Assembly: GCA_020161795.1 (NCBI GenBank)
Contig: JAIUOR010000044.1
Coordinates: 1 to 64,000, forward strand
Origin: Actinomycetota bacterium
GTDB taxonomy: Bacteria > Actinomycetota > Actinomycetes > Propionibacteriales > Propionibacteriaceae
Reading direction: 5' to 3'
DNA length: 64,000 nucleotides
Positions 8,698 to 17,672 of this stretch are shown in pieces. Made by a program: the position numbers and the translations under genes. Each line of letters starts with the position of its first letter. Position 1 is the first letter of the stretch. The notes under the pieces were generated by a model. The model was given only the letters and a program-made list of their open reading frames with translations, did not search any database and was not told where the DNA came from.

Positions 8698-9618
8698 ATG
8701 GGTCTTCGCAAGGTGGTCTCCAACCTCAACAAGCGGATGCCGTCCGGCATCGGTGTGTTCGCCCGCAAGGCGCTGCTCGGCTGGGGCATGGTGACCGCGG
8801 ATCTCCGCATGGTGCCGGATTTCATCGTGATCGGCGCGCAGCGGGCCGGAACGACCACATTGTTCCGGGTGCTCAGCGAGCATCCGGAGGTGGTTCGGGC
8901 CACCGTGTCGAAGGGCGTCTTCTACTTCGATCTCAACTACTCCAAGGGCATGCGCTGGTACCGGGGTCACTTCCCGCTGCGATTCCTGGCCAACCTGGGC
9001 GTGCGTGGCCGGGCACGGACCTTCGAGAGCAGCGGCTACTACCTGTTCCACCCGCTGGCGGCGGAGCGCATGGCCCGGGATCTGCCGAACGTCAAGGTCG
9101 TCGCCATGCTCCGCGATCCGGTCGAGCGGGCCTACTCGGCCCACCGCCACGAGCTCATGCGCGGCTTCGAGACCGAGGACTTCGAGACCGCGCTGGCCCT
9201 GGAGCCCGAACGGACGACCGGCGCCGACGAGCGAATCCGGCAGCGGCCGGACCAGGAGGACTTCGACCATCGTCACCACTCCTATGTGGCGCGGGGCCAG
9301 TACGCCCCGCAGTTGCAGCGCTACGTGGATCAGATGGGGCCGGATCGCGTGTTCGTGGTGGACGCCGATCGCTTCTTCGGCGACCCGGAGGAGGAACTCG
9401 CGGCGCTGTTCAGCTGGCTGGGACTCGCCCCATGGCTGCCGCCGGAGGTTGCCCAATGGAACGCCCAGGCGAGGGAGCCGATGGATCCGGAGCTGCGGGA
9501 GCGGCTGACCCTCCAATTCGCCGACAGCGACGAGGCGCTGGAACAGATCATGGGACGCACCCCGTCCTGGGTCGAGGCCCGACGCGGATCCGCCCCCCAA
9601 CCGGCCGCTGACGACTGA
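8698..9618 (+). CDS. PAPS-dependent sulfotransferase (heparan-type carbohydrate sulfotransferase fold)
   Basis: A 306-residue soluble sulfotransferase. The 5'-phosphosulfate loop is IVIGAQRAGTTTLFRVL near residues 43-59, and the 3'-phosphate-binding segment is VVAMLRDPVERAYSAHRHE near 131-149, with Arg, Asp and Ser placed as in family 1 and NDST-type enzymes. It moves sulfate from PAPS to a hydroxyl or amino group, releasing PAP. An AGGAGGT ribosome-binding site overlaps the preceding stop. The acceptor is not visible in sequence, but its place within flippase and polymerase genes points to the glycan or its lipid-linked precursor. The PAPS supply operon begins 4.3 kb downstream. Confidence 0.88.
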   Translation: MGLRKVVSNLNKRMPSGIGVFARKALLGWGMVTADLRMVPDFIVIGAQRAGTTTLFRVLSEHPEVVRATVSKGVFYFDLNYSKGMRWYRGHFPLRFLANLGVRGRARTFESSGYYLFHPLAAERMARDLPNVKVVAMLRDPVERAYSAHRHELMRGFETEDFETALALEPERTTGADERIRQRPDQEDFDHRHHSYVARGQYAPQLQRYVDQMGPDRVFVVDADRFFGDPEEELAALFSWLGLAPWLPPEVAQWNAQAREPMDPELRERLTLQFADSDEALEQIMGRTPSWVEARRGSAPQPAADD

Positions 9619-9620
9619 CC

Positions 9621-11705
9621 ATGTCGGTCGCCCAGGTCGCCCCCGATCTCGCCGCCAACCCGGCGCGGACGGACGCGACACAGCCGGGTGAGCCGCGGCG
9701 CCGCCGCGGCCTGCCGGTCACCTGGCCGCTCACCGCGCTGATCCTCGGCCTGCCACTGTGGTGGCTGATCGGCATCGCGCGCTTCATGCCGATCGCGCTC
9801 GCCCTGGTGATGCTGGCGCAGCTGTGGCGCCGCAGGGTCGTCGCGCTGCCGGCCGGGTTCGGCTGGTGGCTGGTGTTCCTGGTCTGGGTCGGGCTGGGAA
9901 TCTTCGTCCTCACAGCCAACGCGCCCGGCGCCGTGCCGGGCGGCGGGGGGTTCAGCCGGCTCGTGGTGTGGGGATTCACCCTGGCCACCTACCTGTCGGC
10001 CACGGTCGCGCTGATCTGGATGGCCAACCTGCGCGAGGACGAGCTGACCTTCGCCGACCTGGCGCGGACGGTCGGCTGGCTCTTCGTGTTCTCCACCGTC
10101 GGCGGGCTGCTCGGCGTGTTCGCGGCCCAGGTCGAGCTGCGTTCGCTGCTGGAGTTGGTGCTCCCCCGGGGCTTCACGTCGAACTCCTTCGTGCGCTCCC
10201 TCATCCATCCCGGCCTGGCCGACATCCAGTCGGTGCTGGGCCGGCCGGAGGCCCGGCCGAAGGCTCCGTTCCCGTACGCCAACACCTGGGGCAGCGTGAT
10301 CGCGCTCTCGCTGCCCTTCTTCCTGGTCGGCTGGGTGAAGTACGGCACCCGCCGGCACCGCCTGGCCGCTCCGGTGGTGCTGGCCCTGTCGATGATCCCG
10401 ATCGTGTACTCGCTCAACCGCGGGCTGTGGGCCTGCCTGGCGGTCGGCGTGGTGTTCTACGTGGTGCTCCAGATCCGCAAGGGCAGGATCGGTGCGCTCC
10501 TGGTCGCCTCCGCCGCGCTGGTCGCCGGTGTCGCGATCTTCATGGCGACCCCGCTGTCGACGATCGTTGGCGAACGCTTCGAGAACCAGCACAGCAACGA
10601 CCGGCGCGGCCAACTGCTGGTCGAGACGGTCGAGAGCGCGGTCAACGGTTCGCCGATCGTCGGGTTCGGTGGCACCAGGGACGTGCAGGGCAGCTTCGCC
10701 TCCATCGCCGGCGGCGCCACTCCGGACTGCCCGGCCTGCCGCGTGCCGCCGCTGGGAACCCAGGGGCAGCTGTGGATGGTGATGTTCAGCCAGGGCGTGG
10801 TCGGGGCGGTGTTCTTCGTCTGCTTCTTCATCGCGGCGCTATGGCGCTCCAGCGGCCTGAGTACGCTCCCGGAGGCGATGGCGTTCTGCCTGGTCCTGTT
10901 CTTCCTGATCCAGATCTTCATCTACGACACCGGCGGGATGCCGATGCTGATCGTCATGCTCGGGATAGCCGCGGGCTGGCGGGAGTGGCGCACCCGGCAC
11001 TCGGAGCGACGAGTGGACACGGTGCGCAGCCTCGCCGCCGACATCGCCCGCCGGCGAGTGCTCATCGCCGTCCTGGCCCTGCTCGGCATCGTCGGCGGAG
11101 CCGGGGTGGCCATGCTGACGCCCCCGTACTATCTGGTGCGCGGCTACATCCTGCTCACCAATCCGCCGTCCTACCTGCAGACCGAGGTCGACGACAGCGA
11201 GCCGCGCCAGACCACCATCGACACCGAGGCCGCGCTCGTGGTGTCACGCCAGACGCTGGAGCGGGTCGACCCAGATCCGGCCGTGCAGGCCCAGATCCGC
11301 GACGGGCTGCAGATCACCGCCATCCCGAACACCCAGGTGCTCCTCATCACGCTGCAATCGGGTGACCCGTCCGACATGGAGGAGCGGGTGGCGCTGATCG
11401 CCGAGTCGTACCTGGATACCCGCCGGCTCTATCTGGAGGTCCGTCGCTCGCAGGTGCTGGCCGATCTGTACGACCAGCTCGCGGAGGTGGTGAGCCTGGG
11501 CGTCTCGGAGTCGAACACGGATCGCAGTCAACTGGAGCAGGCCGTGTTCAATACGCTGGTGACGCCCACCTCGGCAGGGGAGACGATCCGGATCGCGGGT
11601 CCCTGGCAGGGCACCAGGGAGTTCGGCAAGCAGGTGGGTACCGGCCTTGCCATCGGTCTGCTCGTCGCGGCCGCGATCGTGGGCTACCGCCCCAGGCGCG
11701 ACTAG
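9621..11705 (+). CDS. O-antigen polymerase/ligase-type protein fused to a Wzz-like C-terminal domain
   Basis: A 694-residue protein with two parts. Residues ~30-455 carry roughly a dozen hydrophobic helices and a large outer loop around residues 180-215, with a Wzy_C/O-antigen ligase-like segment (the NRGLWACLAVGVVFYVVLQI helix and the RRGQLLVETVESAVNGSPIVGFG stretch). After a basic linker, a helix at ~479-498 begins a Wzz-type periplasmic module (LRTNPPSYLQTEV-like beta start, a TTIDTEAALVVSRQTLERV helix, NTQVLLITLQSGDP), closed by a helix at ~672-688. Polymerase and chain-length control are therefore on one chain. It starts three bases after the sulfotransferase stop and ends the plus-strand run before two strong hairpins. 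Confidence 0.8.
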   Translation: MSVAQVAPDLAANPARTDATQPGEPRRRRGLPVTWPLTALILGLPLWWLIGIARFMPIALALVMLAQLWRRRVVALPAGFGWWLVFLVWVGLGIFVLTANAPGAVPGGGGFSRLVVWGFTLATYLSATVALIWMANLREDELTFADLARTVGWLFVFSTVGGLLGVFAAQVELRSLLELVLPRGFTSNSFVRSLIHPGLADIQSVLGRPEARPKAPFPYANTWGSVIALSLPFFLVGWVKYGTRRHRLAAPVVLALSMIPIVYSLNRGLWACLAVGVVFYVVLQIRKGRIGALLVASAALVAGVAIFMATPLSTIVGERFENQHSNDRRGQLLVETVESAVNGSPIVGFGGTRDVQGSFASIAGGATPDCPACRVPPLGTQGQLWMVMFSQGVVGAVFFVCFFIAALWRSSGLSTLPEAMAFCLVLFFLIQIFIYDTGGMPMLIVMLGIAAGWREWRTRHSERRVDTVRSLAADIARRRVLIAVLALLGIVGGAGVAMLTPPYYLVRGYILLTNPPSYLQTEVDDSEPRQTTIDTEAALVVSRQTLERVDPDPAVQAQIRDGLQITAIPNTQVLLITLQSGDPSDMEERVALIAESYLDTRRLYLEVRRSQVLADLYDQLAEVVSLGVSESNTDRSQLEQAVFNTLVTPTSAGETIRIAGPWQGTREFGKQVGTGLAIGLLVAAAIVGYRPRRD

Positions 11706-11796
11706 ACACTGGCCGACTCAGACTGAGCCAGTTCCGCACCAAGCCAGCCCTGCGCTTCCCGGGCAGGCGCCGGTCGGACCAGGGCTGAAAACCCCC

Positions 11797-11838
11797 GCGG
11801 CCGCTTCGGCCGGAACAACTCCGGGCCGAAGCGGCCGC
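11797..11838. terminator. Bidirectional terminator hairpin 1
   Basis: A perfect 15-base inverted repeat (GCGGCCGCTTCGGCC and its complement) with a 12-base loop, lying between the convergent stops of the polymerase gene (11705) and the sugar transferase gene (11904). No clear U-run follows, which is common for actinobacterial hairpin terminators. Confidence 0.75.
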
Positions 11839-11855
11839 ACCCCCCCAGGTTTGGG

Positions 11856-11898
11856 CTGGTGGCGCCGGGTCGGGGGACGAGGGAATCGGCGCCACCAG
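11856..11898. terminator. Bidirectional terminator hairpin 2
   Basis: A second perfect inverted repeat of 12 bases (CTGGTGGCGCCG and its complement) with a 19-base loop, directly after the first hairpin and six bases before the stop codon of the minus-strand sugar transferase. The two in series would insulate the convergent transcripts. Confidence 0.6.
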
Positions 11899-11903
11899 GT
11901 CTA

Positions 11904-13379
11904 TCAGTAGGCGCCGTCCGAACCGACGACTGCCTTGGCGGTCTTCGCCAGGATCATCAGATCCTGGGTCATCGACCAGTTGTCCACGTAGTAGAGGTCG
12001 AGGCGAACCGTGTCCTCCCAGGACAGGTTCGACCGGCCGGAGACCTGCCACAGGCCGGTCAGCCCGGGGCGGACGTCGAGGCGCCGCATGGTGTCGGAGT
12101 CGTACTGCGCGACCTCCCGCGGGAGCGCCGGGCGGGGCCCCACCAGGCTCATGTCGCCCCGCAGTGCATTCCACAGCTGGGGCAGCTCATCGAGCGAGAA
12201 CCGGCGGATGAACTTGCCGACCCTGGTGATCCGGGGATCGTTGGTCATCTTGAACAGGACGCCGGCACCCTCGTTCTGCGACTGCAGTTCGGCCAGCCTC
12301 GCCTCCGCATCGACGCACATGCTGCGGAACTTGAGGCAGTAGAACTCCTCACCCTTCAGCCCGACCCGGGGCTGGCGGAAGACGACCGGGCCGCGATCCT
12401 CCAGCTTGATGGCCAGCGCGGTCGCCAGCAGGATCGGCGCGAGCAGGAACAGCAGGAATGCCGAGCCGGCGATGTCGAAGAGACGCTTGATCCAGCGGCC
12501 GGCGTTGATCGCCTGCGGGCGGTCGACGTCCACCAGCGGCAGCCCGGCGAGCGGCCGGACATCCAGGCGGTGCGAGCCGACGTCGGTCAGGGTCGGCACC
12601 ACGATGATCTGGGTGTCGAGCTCTTCGAGCTTCCAGGCGAGTCTGCGGAATTCGGCGGGGCTCTTGAAGGAGCCCTCGGCGAAGATCACGGTGTCGATCC
12701 GGTGCTCGGCGATGACGTCGACGACGTCATCGAGACGACCCAGCACGGGCAACCCGGTCGCCGTCTCGGTGAGACGTTCGTGGGTGGCGGCACCGGCCAC
12801 CCGGTAGCCCAGCCAGCTCTCGCGGCGCAGCACCCGGGCGATCTCGTCGACGTGGTGATCGGCTCCCGCCACCAGCACCGGCGTCTGCAGGTAGCCCTGA
12901 CGGTGGAGCCGGTGCATGACCTGACGGCGGGTGAACCGCGAGACGATCATGCCGAACGTCCCGACGGCGAACCAGAGCAGGAAGATCCCGCGCGGGTAGG
13001 AGATATCCAGCATGTAGCAGGTGATCCCGATCGCGCCGGCGACGGCGGCCGTCGCCGTGATCACACGCTTGTACTCGGTGGCGCCGGCCCGCAGATGACG
13101 GGTCGCGTACGCCCCGAAGGCGGTGAGCCCCGCGATCCACAGGACGCCCAGCACCGCGGTCTGCGCGACGCTGCTCAAGTGGGTCGCCGGCAGGTCTCCG
13201 AACGGCAACAGATCCCGCGCGACGAAGGCGATCAGCGCAGAGACCGCGATCGTCAGAACGTCGATGGAATAGAGGACCACGCGCTGGGCGCGCGGACGTA
13301 TCATCCACTGCGCAGTGCGTAGCCTGGATTGAACTTTCTCGGTTGCGAACGCATCAAGGTGCGCGCCAACTGTGGTCAT
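11904..13379 (-). CDS. Polyprenyl-phosphate sugar-1-phosphate transferase (WbaP/CpsE type), initiating enzyme
   Basis: A 491-residue protein. The N-terminal half has four to five membrane helices and a CoA-binding-like domain; the C-terminal ~200 residues are the bacterial sugar transferase domain: KRLFDIAGSAFLL helix, RQPRVGLKGEEFYCLKFRSM, RRFSLDELPQLWNAL, GDMSLVGPRPALP and RPGLTGLWQVSGRS. It attaches the first sugar-phosphate (often galactose or glucose) to undecaprenyl phosphate in the cytoplasmic membrane. The ATG is preceded by GGGGGGAT and by a good promoter at 13464-13492, so it has its own transcript facing the rest of the locus. Galactose versus glucose specificity cannot be told. 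Confidence 0.9.
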   Translation of the reverse strand: MTTVGAHLDAFATEKVQSRLRTAQWMIRPRAQRVVLYSIDVLTIAVSALIAFVARDLLPFGDLPATHLSSVAQTAVLGVLWIAGLTAFGAYATRHLRAGATEYKRVITATAAVAGAIGITCYMLDISYPRGIFLLWFAVGTFGMIVSRFTRRQVMHRLHRQGYLQTPVLVAGADHHVDEIARVLRRESWLGYRVAGAATHERLTETATGLPVLGRLDDVVDVIAEHRIDTVIFAEGSFKSPAEFRRLAWKLEELDTQIIVVPTLTDVGSHRLDVRPLAGLPLVDVDRPQAINAGRWIKRLFDIAGSAFLLFLLAPILLATALAIKLEDRGPVVFRQPRVGLKGEEFYCLKFRSMCVDAEARLAELQSQNEGAGVLFKMTNDPRITRVGKFIRRFSLDELPQLWNALRGDMSLVGPRPALPREVAQYDSDTMRRLDVRPGLTGLWQVSGRSNLSWEDTVRLDLYYVDNWSMTQDLMILAKTAKAVVGSDGAY

Positions 13380-13887
13380 GATCCCCCCGGTCAGACCGCC
13401 TCAGCCTTCCCCCCGAAGGCCGAACCCGTGGTGCCGGAGTACCAGCTCCTCGGGTTGAGGCAGATTATGCCAGAGCCTGGAGGCTTTGCCAAGGCCCCCT
13501 CTCCCTCGCCTTCCCGATGGGCTCGGAGTGGTGTCATACTGGGCCCTACGCCGGTGGGTTCATCGGCGCGGTTCGGGGGAATCAAATACGTTCGTGCTCG
13601 CGCGATGGTTGCTTGATCGGCCGGGCGGCTCGCTGGCCGCCGTGGTCGCGGCGACCGTCCAGGGCACAGGAACGGGCTGTCAAGCTTGGGGGGAAGATGT
13701 CAGCTGAGTGTTTCGTGAGGTTGTTCGTCAGGCGGCGCCGGGCAGTTGCGTGGCGCGAGCCGTTCGGCTTTCGCCGCTGAGGTGGGAGTCGTGATGGGAG
13801 TGGCGCCGAGGTGCGGCCGGACCGCTCCGCCGCGTCGAGTTCAGCGCGCCGGCTCTGGCGTGCCGACGTCCGGGCGGAGGTCGAGCC
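13380..13887. other. 508-base intergenic region between divergent sugar transferase and sulfate-activation operon
   Basis: It contains the minus-strand promoter described separately and the plus-strand leader of the operon, which ends with a GGCGGAGG ribosome-binding site before the ATG at 13888. A 27-codon frame with a GGGGGGAAG upstream (13697-13780, Arg-rich, one Cys) could be a leader peptide, but nothing else supports it. No tRNA, hairpin terminator or known riboswitch motif was seen. Confidence 0.4.
13464..13492 (-). promoter_or_regulatory. Housekeeping-sigma promoter for the sugar transferase gene
   Basis: On the minus strand TTGGCA (13487-13492) and CATAAT (13464-13469) are separated by 17 bases, a near-consensus pair about 85 bases upstream of the ATG at 13379. 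Confidence 0.6.
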
Positions 13888-14826
13888 ATGTTTGAGATCA
13901 GCCCGGGCATCGTCGTGGCCGGCCTGCTGGTCGGTTTCGTCGTCGGCCTGACCGGGATGGGCGGCGGCGCGTTGATGACGCCCACCCTGGTGTTCTTCTT
14001 CAACATCAATCCGCTCACCGCGATCTCGTCCGACGTGGTCACCAGCCTCTTCATGAAGCCGGCCGGGGCGATCGTCCACATCGTCCGGCGCACGGCGCAT
14101 CTGCCGCTGGTCTTCTGGCTCTGCGTCGGATCCGTGCCGGCTGCCTTCGCCGGCGCCATGCTGGTCGACCAGATGCGGGCCATCGACGGCTTCGAGGAAG
14201 TGCTGCTGACCGTTCTGGGCGTCGCGCTGCTCATCACGGCCGGCGGCCTGATCATGCGCGCCTGGTCGACGATGGTGCGGCGCCACAGCATGCTCGGCGA
14301 GGGTCCGGCGGTGCCCGCCCGGCCCGACGTCGAGGTGAGGCGGCTCCCGACCGTGCTGCTGGGCGCACTGGGCGGCCTGCTGGTGGGTATGACCTCGGTC
14401 GGCGCCGGCTCGCTGATCATCACGCTGCTGCTCCTGCTCTACCCCACGCTCAAGCCTTCGCAGCTGGTCGGAACCGACCTGGTGCAGGCGATCCCGCTGG
14501 TGGCGTCGGCCTCGCTGGGGCACCTGATCTTCGGAGAGGTGTCGTTCTCGCTGACCGCGGCGCTGCTGATCGGCGCCATCCCGGGAGCGTTCCTGGGAGC
14601 GCAGGTCTCCTCGCGCGCGCCGGGCGGGCTGATCCGCCGGGCGCTGGCGATTCTGCTGATGGCCTCCGGGCTGAAGCTGATCGGAGCGCCGACCTCGGTG
14701 GTGCTGGGCGCGACCGTGGTCGCCATCCTCCTCGGGCCGATCGTCTGGGCCATCCTGCGCAAGCGCTATCGCGGATCCCGGGCGCCCCGGCCGGAGCCGG
14801 AGCTGGACGAGGAGAGCAGGCTATGA
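13888..14826 (+). CDS. TauE/SafE (DUF81) family membrane transporter, probable sulfate uptake protein
   Basis: A 312-residue protein with about eight helices and the TauE/SafE signature repeated twice (VGLTGMGGGALMTPTL near residues 18-33 and LVGMTSVGAGSLIITLLL near 167-184). Family members export sulfite or organosulfonates, but in actinobacterial cys operons a DUF81 protein (CysZ of Corynebacterium) has been proposed to import sulfate. Its place as first gene of a PAPS-synthesis operon supports sulfate import here; export of a sulfur anion remains possible. The stop overlaps the next ATG by four bases. Confidence 0.8.
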   Translation: MFEISPGIVVAGLLVGFVVGLTGMGGGALMTPTLVFFFNINPLTAISSDVVTSLFMKPAGAIVHIVRRTAHLPLVFWLCVGSVPAAFAGAMLVDQMRAIDGFEEVLLTVLGVALLITAGGLIMRAWSTMVRRHSMLGEGPAVPARPDVEVRRLPTVLLGALGGLLVGMTSVGAGSLIITLLLLLYPTLKPSQLVGTDLVQAIPLVASASLGHLIFGEVSFSLTAALLIGAIPGAFLGAQVSSRAPGGLIRRALAILLMASGLKLIGAPTSVVLGATVVAILLGPIVWAILRKRYRGSRAPRPEPELDEESRL

Positions 14827-16028
14827 CCGATGCCGCCGAACCCATCGCCTGGGCCGAGGTCGCGGAGTTGCCCTCGATCACCGTCGAGGAGTCGGATCTC
14901 GACATCCTCGAACTCGTCCAGTTGCTGGCCGGGAGCCGGGTAGGGCTGACCCGCGCCGGAGTCGAGCGGACGGGGGAACACCGCCGCGTCGTCCTGCGCG
15001 ATGTCGAGTCGACCCCGCTGGCGATCCTCACCTTGGCGGGGGAGTCGGCCGAGGTCCGCACCCTGCGTGCGCTCGGAGCCGCGCCGGCCGCCGAGGCCGA
15101 CATCGCCGTCCTCGTCCATGGCATGCCGTCGGCAGCCGAACTCGGCGAGCTGGAAGCCATGATCGGCGACCTGGGACGGGTGCACTGGCTGGTGCTGGCC
15201 GGCCGCGGCCGCGGTGGCCGGGAACGCGTCGCGCAGGTCGCCGCCCTGCTGCCCACCCTGTCCGGCGGCTCCCATCGGCTCTCGCGCATCCCGTGGCCGA
15301 GCCGGGCCGGGGGCGAGTTCCTGCTGCTGGAACGACTGCCCACCGACGCTGCGCTCGCCGCGCTGGTGGGAGCCGATCGCCACTTCGCCGTCGGCCAGCG
15401 CGGCCAGGGCACGGTCGCTGCCGACCGGGGCGGCTCGGTGCTCTTCTTCACCGGGCTCTCGGGTTCCGGGAAGTCGACCGTGGCGCAGGCCGTCCGGGAT
15501 GCGCTCGAGCTGCGCAGTAGCCGGCCGGTGACGCTCCTGGACGGCGACGACATGCGCCGGATGCTGACCGCCGACCTGGGGTTCGACGAGGCGTCGCGCA
15601 ATACCAACGTGCGCCGCGTGAGCTGGGTCGCGGCACTCCTGGCCGGGAACGGCGCGATCGCGATCACCGCGTTGATCGCACCGTTCGCGAAGATCCGCGA
15701 GGAGGCGCGCGAGATGGCCGAGAAGGCCCACGCGGACTTCGTCGAGGTGTGGGTCTCCACGCCGTTGGCGGAGTGCGAGCGCCGGGACCGGAAGGGGCTC
15801 TACGCGCTGGCGCGGGCCGGCAAGATCCCGGACTTCACCGGCATCGACTCTCCCTATGAGGCGCCGGCCAGCCCCGACCTCGTGATCGACACCTCGCAGA
15901 CCTCGCTCGCCGACGCCGTCGAGCAGGTGCTGGCGGAGTTGGCGGCCCGCGCCGCGCAACGGGGTGCAGGAGCGCTCCTCGACCGTCCCGACGATCTCGC
16001 TACTGGAGGGCAAATCCATGGAATCTGA
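14823..16028 (+). CDS. cysC: Adenylyl-sulfate kinase with an extra N-terminal domain
   Basis: A 401-residue protein; normal CysC is ~200. The C-terminal half is APS kinase: P-loop TGLSGSGKST near residues 209-218, LLDGDDMRRML, the FDEASRNTNVRRV substrate loop and VEVWVSTPLAECERRDRKGLYALARAG. It phosphorylates APS to PAPS. The N-terminal ~200 residues are not kinase; LRDVESTPLAIL near 60-71 resembles the PUA-like start of ATP sulfurylase, but the catalytic HxxH-type motif of that enzyme is absent, so the domain looks like a decayed or repurposed sulfurylase. Overlapping starts and stops tie it to the transporter and to cysQ. The sulfurylase step is supplied by cysDN. Confidence 0.88.
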   Translation: MTDAAEPIAWAEVAELPSITVEESDLDILELVQLLAGSRVGLTRAGVERTGEHRRVVLRDVESTPLAILTLAGESAEVRTLRALGAAPAAEADIAVLVHGMPSAAELGELEAMIGDLGRVHWLVLAGRGRGGRERVAQVAALLPTLSGGSHRLSRIPWPSRAGGEFLLLERLPTDAALAALVGADRHFAVGQRGQGTVAADRGGSVLFFTGLSGSGKSTVAQAVRDALELRSSRPVTLLDGDDMRRMLTADLGFDEASRNTNVRRVSWVAALLAGNGAIAITALIAPFAKIREEAREMAEKAHADFVEVWVSTPLAECERRDRKGLYALARAGKIPDFTGIDSPYEAPASPDLVIDTSQTSLADAVEQVLAELAARAAQRGAGALLDRPDDLATGGQIHGI

Positions 16029-16773
16029 CGCAGAACTCGCCGTTCGCCTGGCTCGCGGGGCCGGTGAGGTGCTCCTGCAGCTGCGCGAGCAGCCCACGGT
16101 CGACGGTGCGGTGGGGGATCGGCTCTCGAACGAGTATCTCCTGGAGCAGTTGGCGCTGCACCGTCCGGAGGATTCGGTGCTCTCGGAGGAGGCGGCCGAC
16201 GATCAGCTGCGGCTGTTCGCCGACCGCGTCTGGATCATCGATCCGCTGGACGGGACCCGCGAGTTCACCGAGCGGGAGGAGTCGGGGCGGTGGCGTACCG
16301 ACTTCGCCGTCCACGTCGCGCTGTGGACGCGCGCCGACGGGCTGCGCTGCGGGGCGGTGGCGCTCCCGGCGAGGGGCCAGGTCTTCAGCTCGGAGCCGCA
16401 CGCGGTGGTGCCGCGTCGACCCGGCGACGGCCCGCTCCGGCTGGCGGTGAGCCGCAGTCGTCCGCCGAGCCTGGTGGGCGAGCTGGCCCGGCGCACGCCC
16501 GTCGAGTACGTGCCGATGGGGTCGGCCGGCGTCAAGGCGATGGCGGTCGTGACCGGAGAGGTCGACGCCTACGTCCACGGCGGTGGGCAGTACGAGTGGG
16601 ATTCGGCCGCCCCGGTGGCCGTGGCGGCCGCCGCAGGGCTGCACACCAGTCGGATCGATGGCACCGCCCTCGAATACAATCGCGCAAATCCTTGGTTGCC
16701 GGACCTGCTGGTGGCCCGCACCGAGGTCGCCGAACCGCTGCTGGCGATACTGAAGGGAATCGAGGCCGTATGA
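16018..16773 (+). CDS. cysQ: 3'(2'),5'-bisphosphate nucleotidase
   Basis: A 251-residue member of the inositol-monophosphatase-like, Mg-dependent phosphatase superfamily. Metal-binding motifs are in order: LSEEAADD near residues 54-61, WIIDPLDGTREFTERE near 71-86, and YEWDSAAPVAVAAAAGL near the C-terminus. The enzyme converts PAP, the inhibitory product of sulfotransferases, to AMP. ATG 16018 is chosen for a GGAGGG site eight bases upstream; the gene overlaps the end of cysC by 11 bases and the start of cysD by four. Its presence fits a pathway that consumes PAPS by sulfate transfer. Confidence 0.88.
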   Translation: MESDAELAVRLARGAGEVLLQLREQPTVDGAVGDRLSNEYLLEQLALHRPEDSVLSEEAADDQLRLFADRVWIIDPLDGTREFTEREESGRWRTDFAVHVALWTRADGLRCGAVALPARGQVFSSEPHAVVPRRPGDGPLRLAVSRSRPPSLVGELARRTPVEYVPMGSAGVKAMAVVTGEVDAYVHGGGQYEWDSAAPVAVAAAAGLHTSRIDGTALEYNRANPWLPDLLVARTEVAEPLLAILKGIEAV

Positions 16774-17672
16774 ATGGGTACACGCTCAGCCAACTCCGGG
16801 CACTGGAGGCGGAGAGCATCCACATCATCCGGGAGGTGGCCGCGGAGATGCAGCGCCCGTGCCTGCTCTTCTCCGGCGGCAAGGACTCCGTCGTGATGAG
16901 CGCGCTGGCCCGCAAGGCATTCGCTCCCGCCCGGATCCCGTTCACCTTCATGCACGTCGACACCGGGCTCAACTTCCCCGAGGTGCTCGACTTCCGGGAT
17001 TGGTGGGTGGAGCAGCTCGAGGTCCAGCTGGTGGTGGCGTCGGTTCCCGAGGCGATCGAGCAGGGCCTGGTGCGGGAGGAGCCGAACGGCTCGCGCAACC
17101 GCATCCAGACCCCCGTCCTGCTGCGGGCGGCCGAGACCAACGGCTTCGACGCGCTGTTCGGCGGCGCTCGTCGCGACGAGGAGAAGGCGCGTGCCAAGGA
17201 GCGGGTCTTCTCGTTCCGCGACGAGTTCGGGCAGTGGGATCCGAAGAACCAGCGCCCCGAACTGTGGACGCTCTACAACGGCCGGGTCAGTTCCGGGGAG
17301 AGCATCCGGGTCTTCCCGCTCTCGAACTGGACCGAACTGGACACCTGGGCCTACATCGCCGAAGAGAACCTGCCTCTGCCCAATCTCTACTACGCGAGCG
17401 AACGCGAGGTGGTCGAGCGGGGCGGGATGCTGTACGCGGTGAACGAATTCGTCCGGCCGCGAGAGGGGGAGGATGTCTTCACCTGTTCGGTGCGCTACCG
17501 CACGATGGGCGACGCCAACCTGACCGCCGCGGTGAGATCGGAAGCCACGACCAACGAGGAGATCGTGGCCGAGATCGCGGCGACCCGGTTCACCGAACGC
17601 GGCGCGACCCGGGGCGACGACAAGGTGAGCGAAGCGGCCATGGAGGATCGTAAGAAAGAGGGGTACTTCTGA
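16770..17672 (+). CDS. cysD: Sulfate adenylyltransferase subunit 2
   Basis: A 300-residue ATP pyrophosphatase-type subunit. The PP-loop LLFSGGKDSVVM lies near residues 31-42, HVDTGLNFPEV near 61-71, GGARRDEEKARAKERVFSFRD near 130-150, and the conserved end DRKKEGYF is present. With CysN it makes APS from ATP and sulfate. The start overlaps the cysQ stop (ATGA) and the stop overlaps the cysN ATG. The protein is complete and nothing points to loss of activity. Confidence 0.95.
   Translation: MNGYTLSQLRALEAESIHIIREVAAEMQRPCLLFSGGKDSVVMSALARKAFAPARIPFTFMHVDTGLNFPEVLDFRDWWVEQLEVQLVVASVPEAIEQGLVREEPNGSRNRIQTPVLLRAAETNGFDALFGGARRDEEKARAKERVFSFRDEFGQWDPKNQRPELWTLYNGRVSSGESIRVFPLSNWTELDTWAYIAEENLPLPNLYYASEREVVERGGMLYAVNEFVRPREGEDVFTCSVRYRTMGDANLTAAVRSEATTNEEIVAEIAATRFTERGATRGDDKVSEAAMEDRKKEGYF

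Noticed and set aside
13697-13780. 27-codon Arg-rich frame with GGGGGGAAG upstream, possible leader peptide of the PAPS operon
   Set aside because: Only one Cys codon, spacing to the ATG is short, and it ends over 100 bases before the operon; evidence is too weak.
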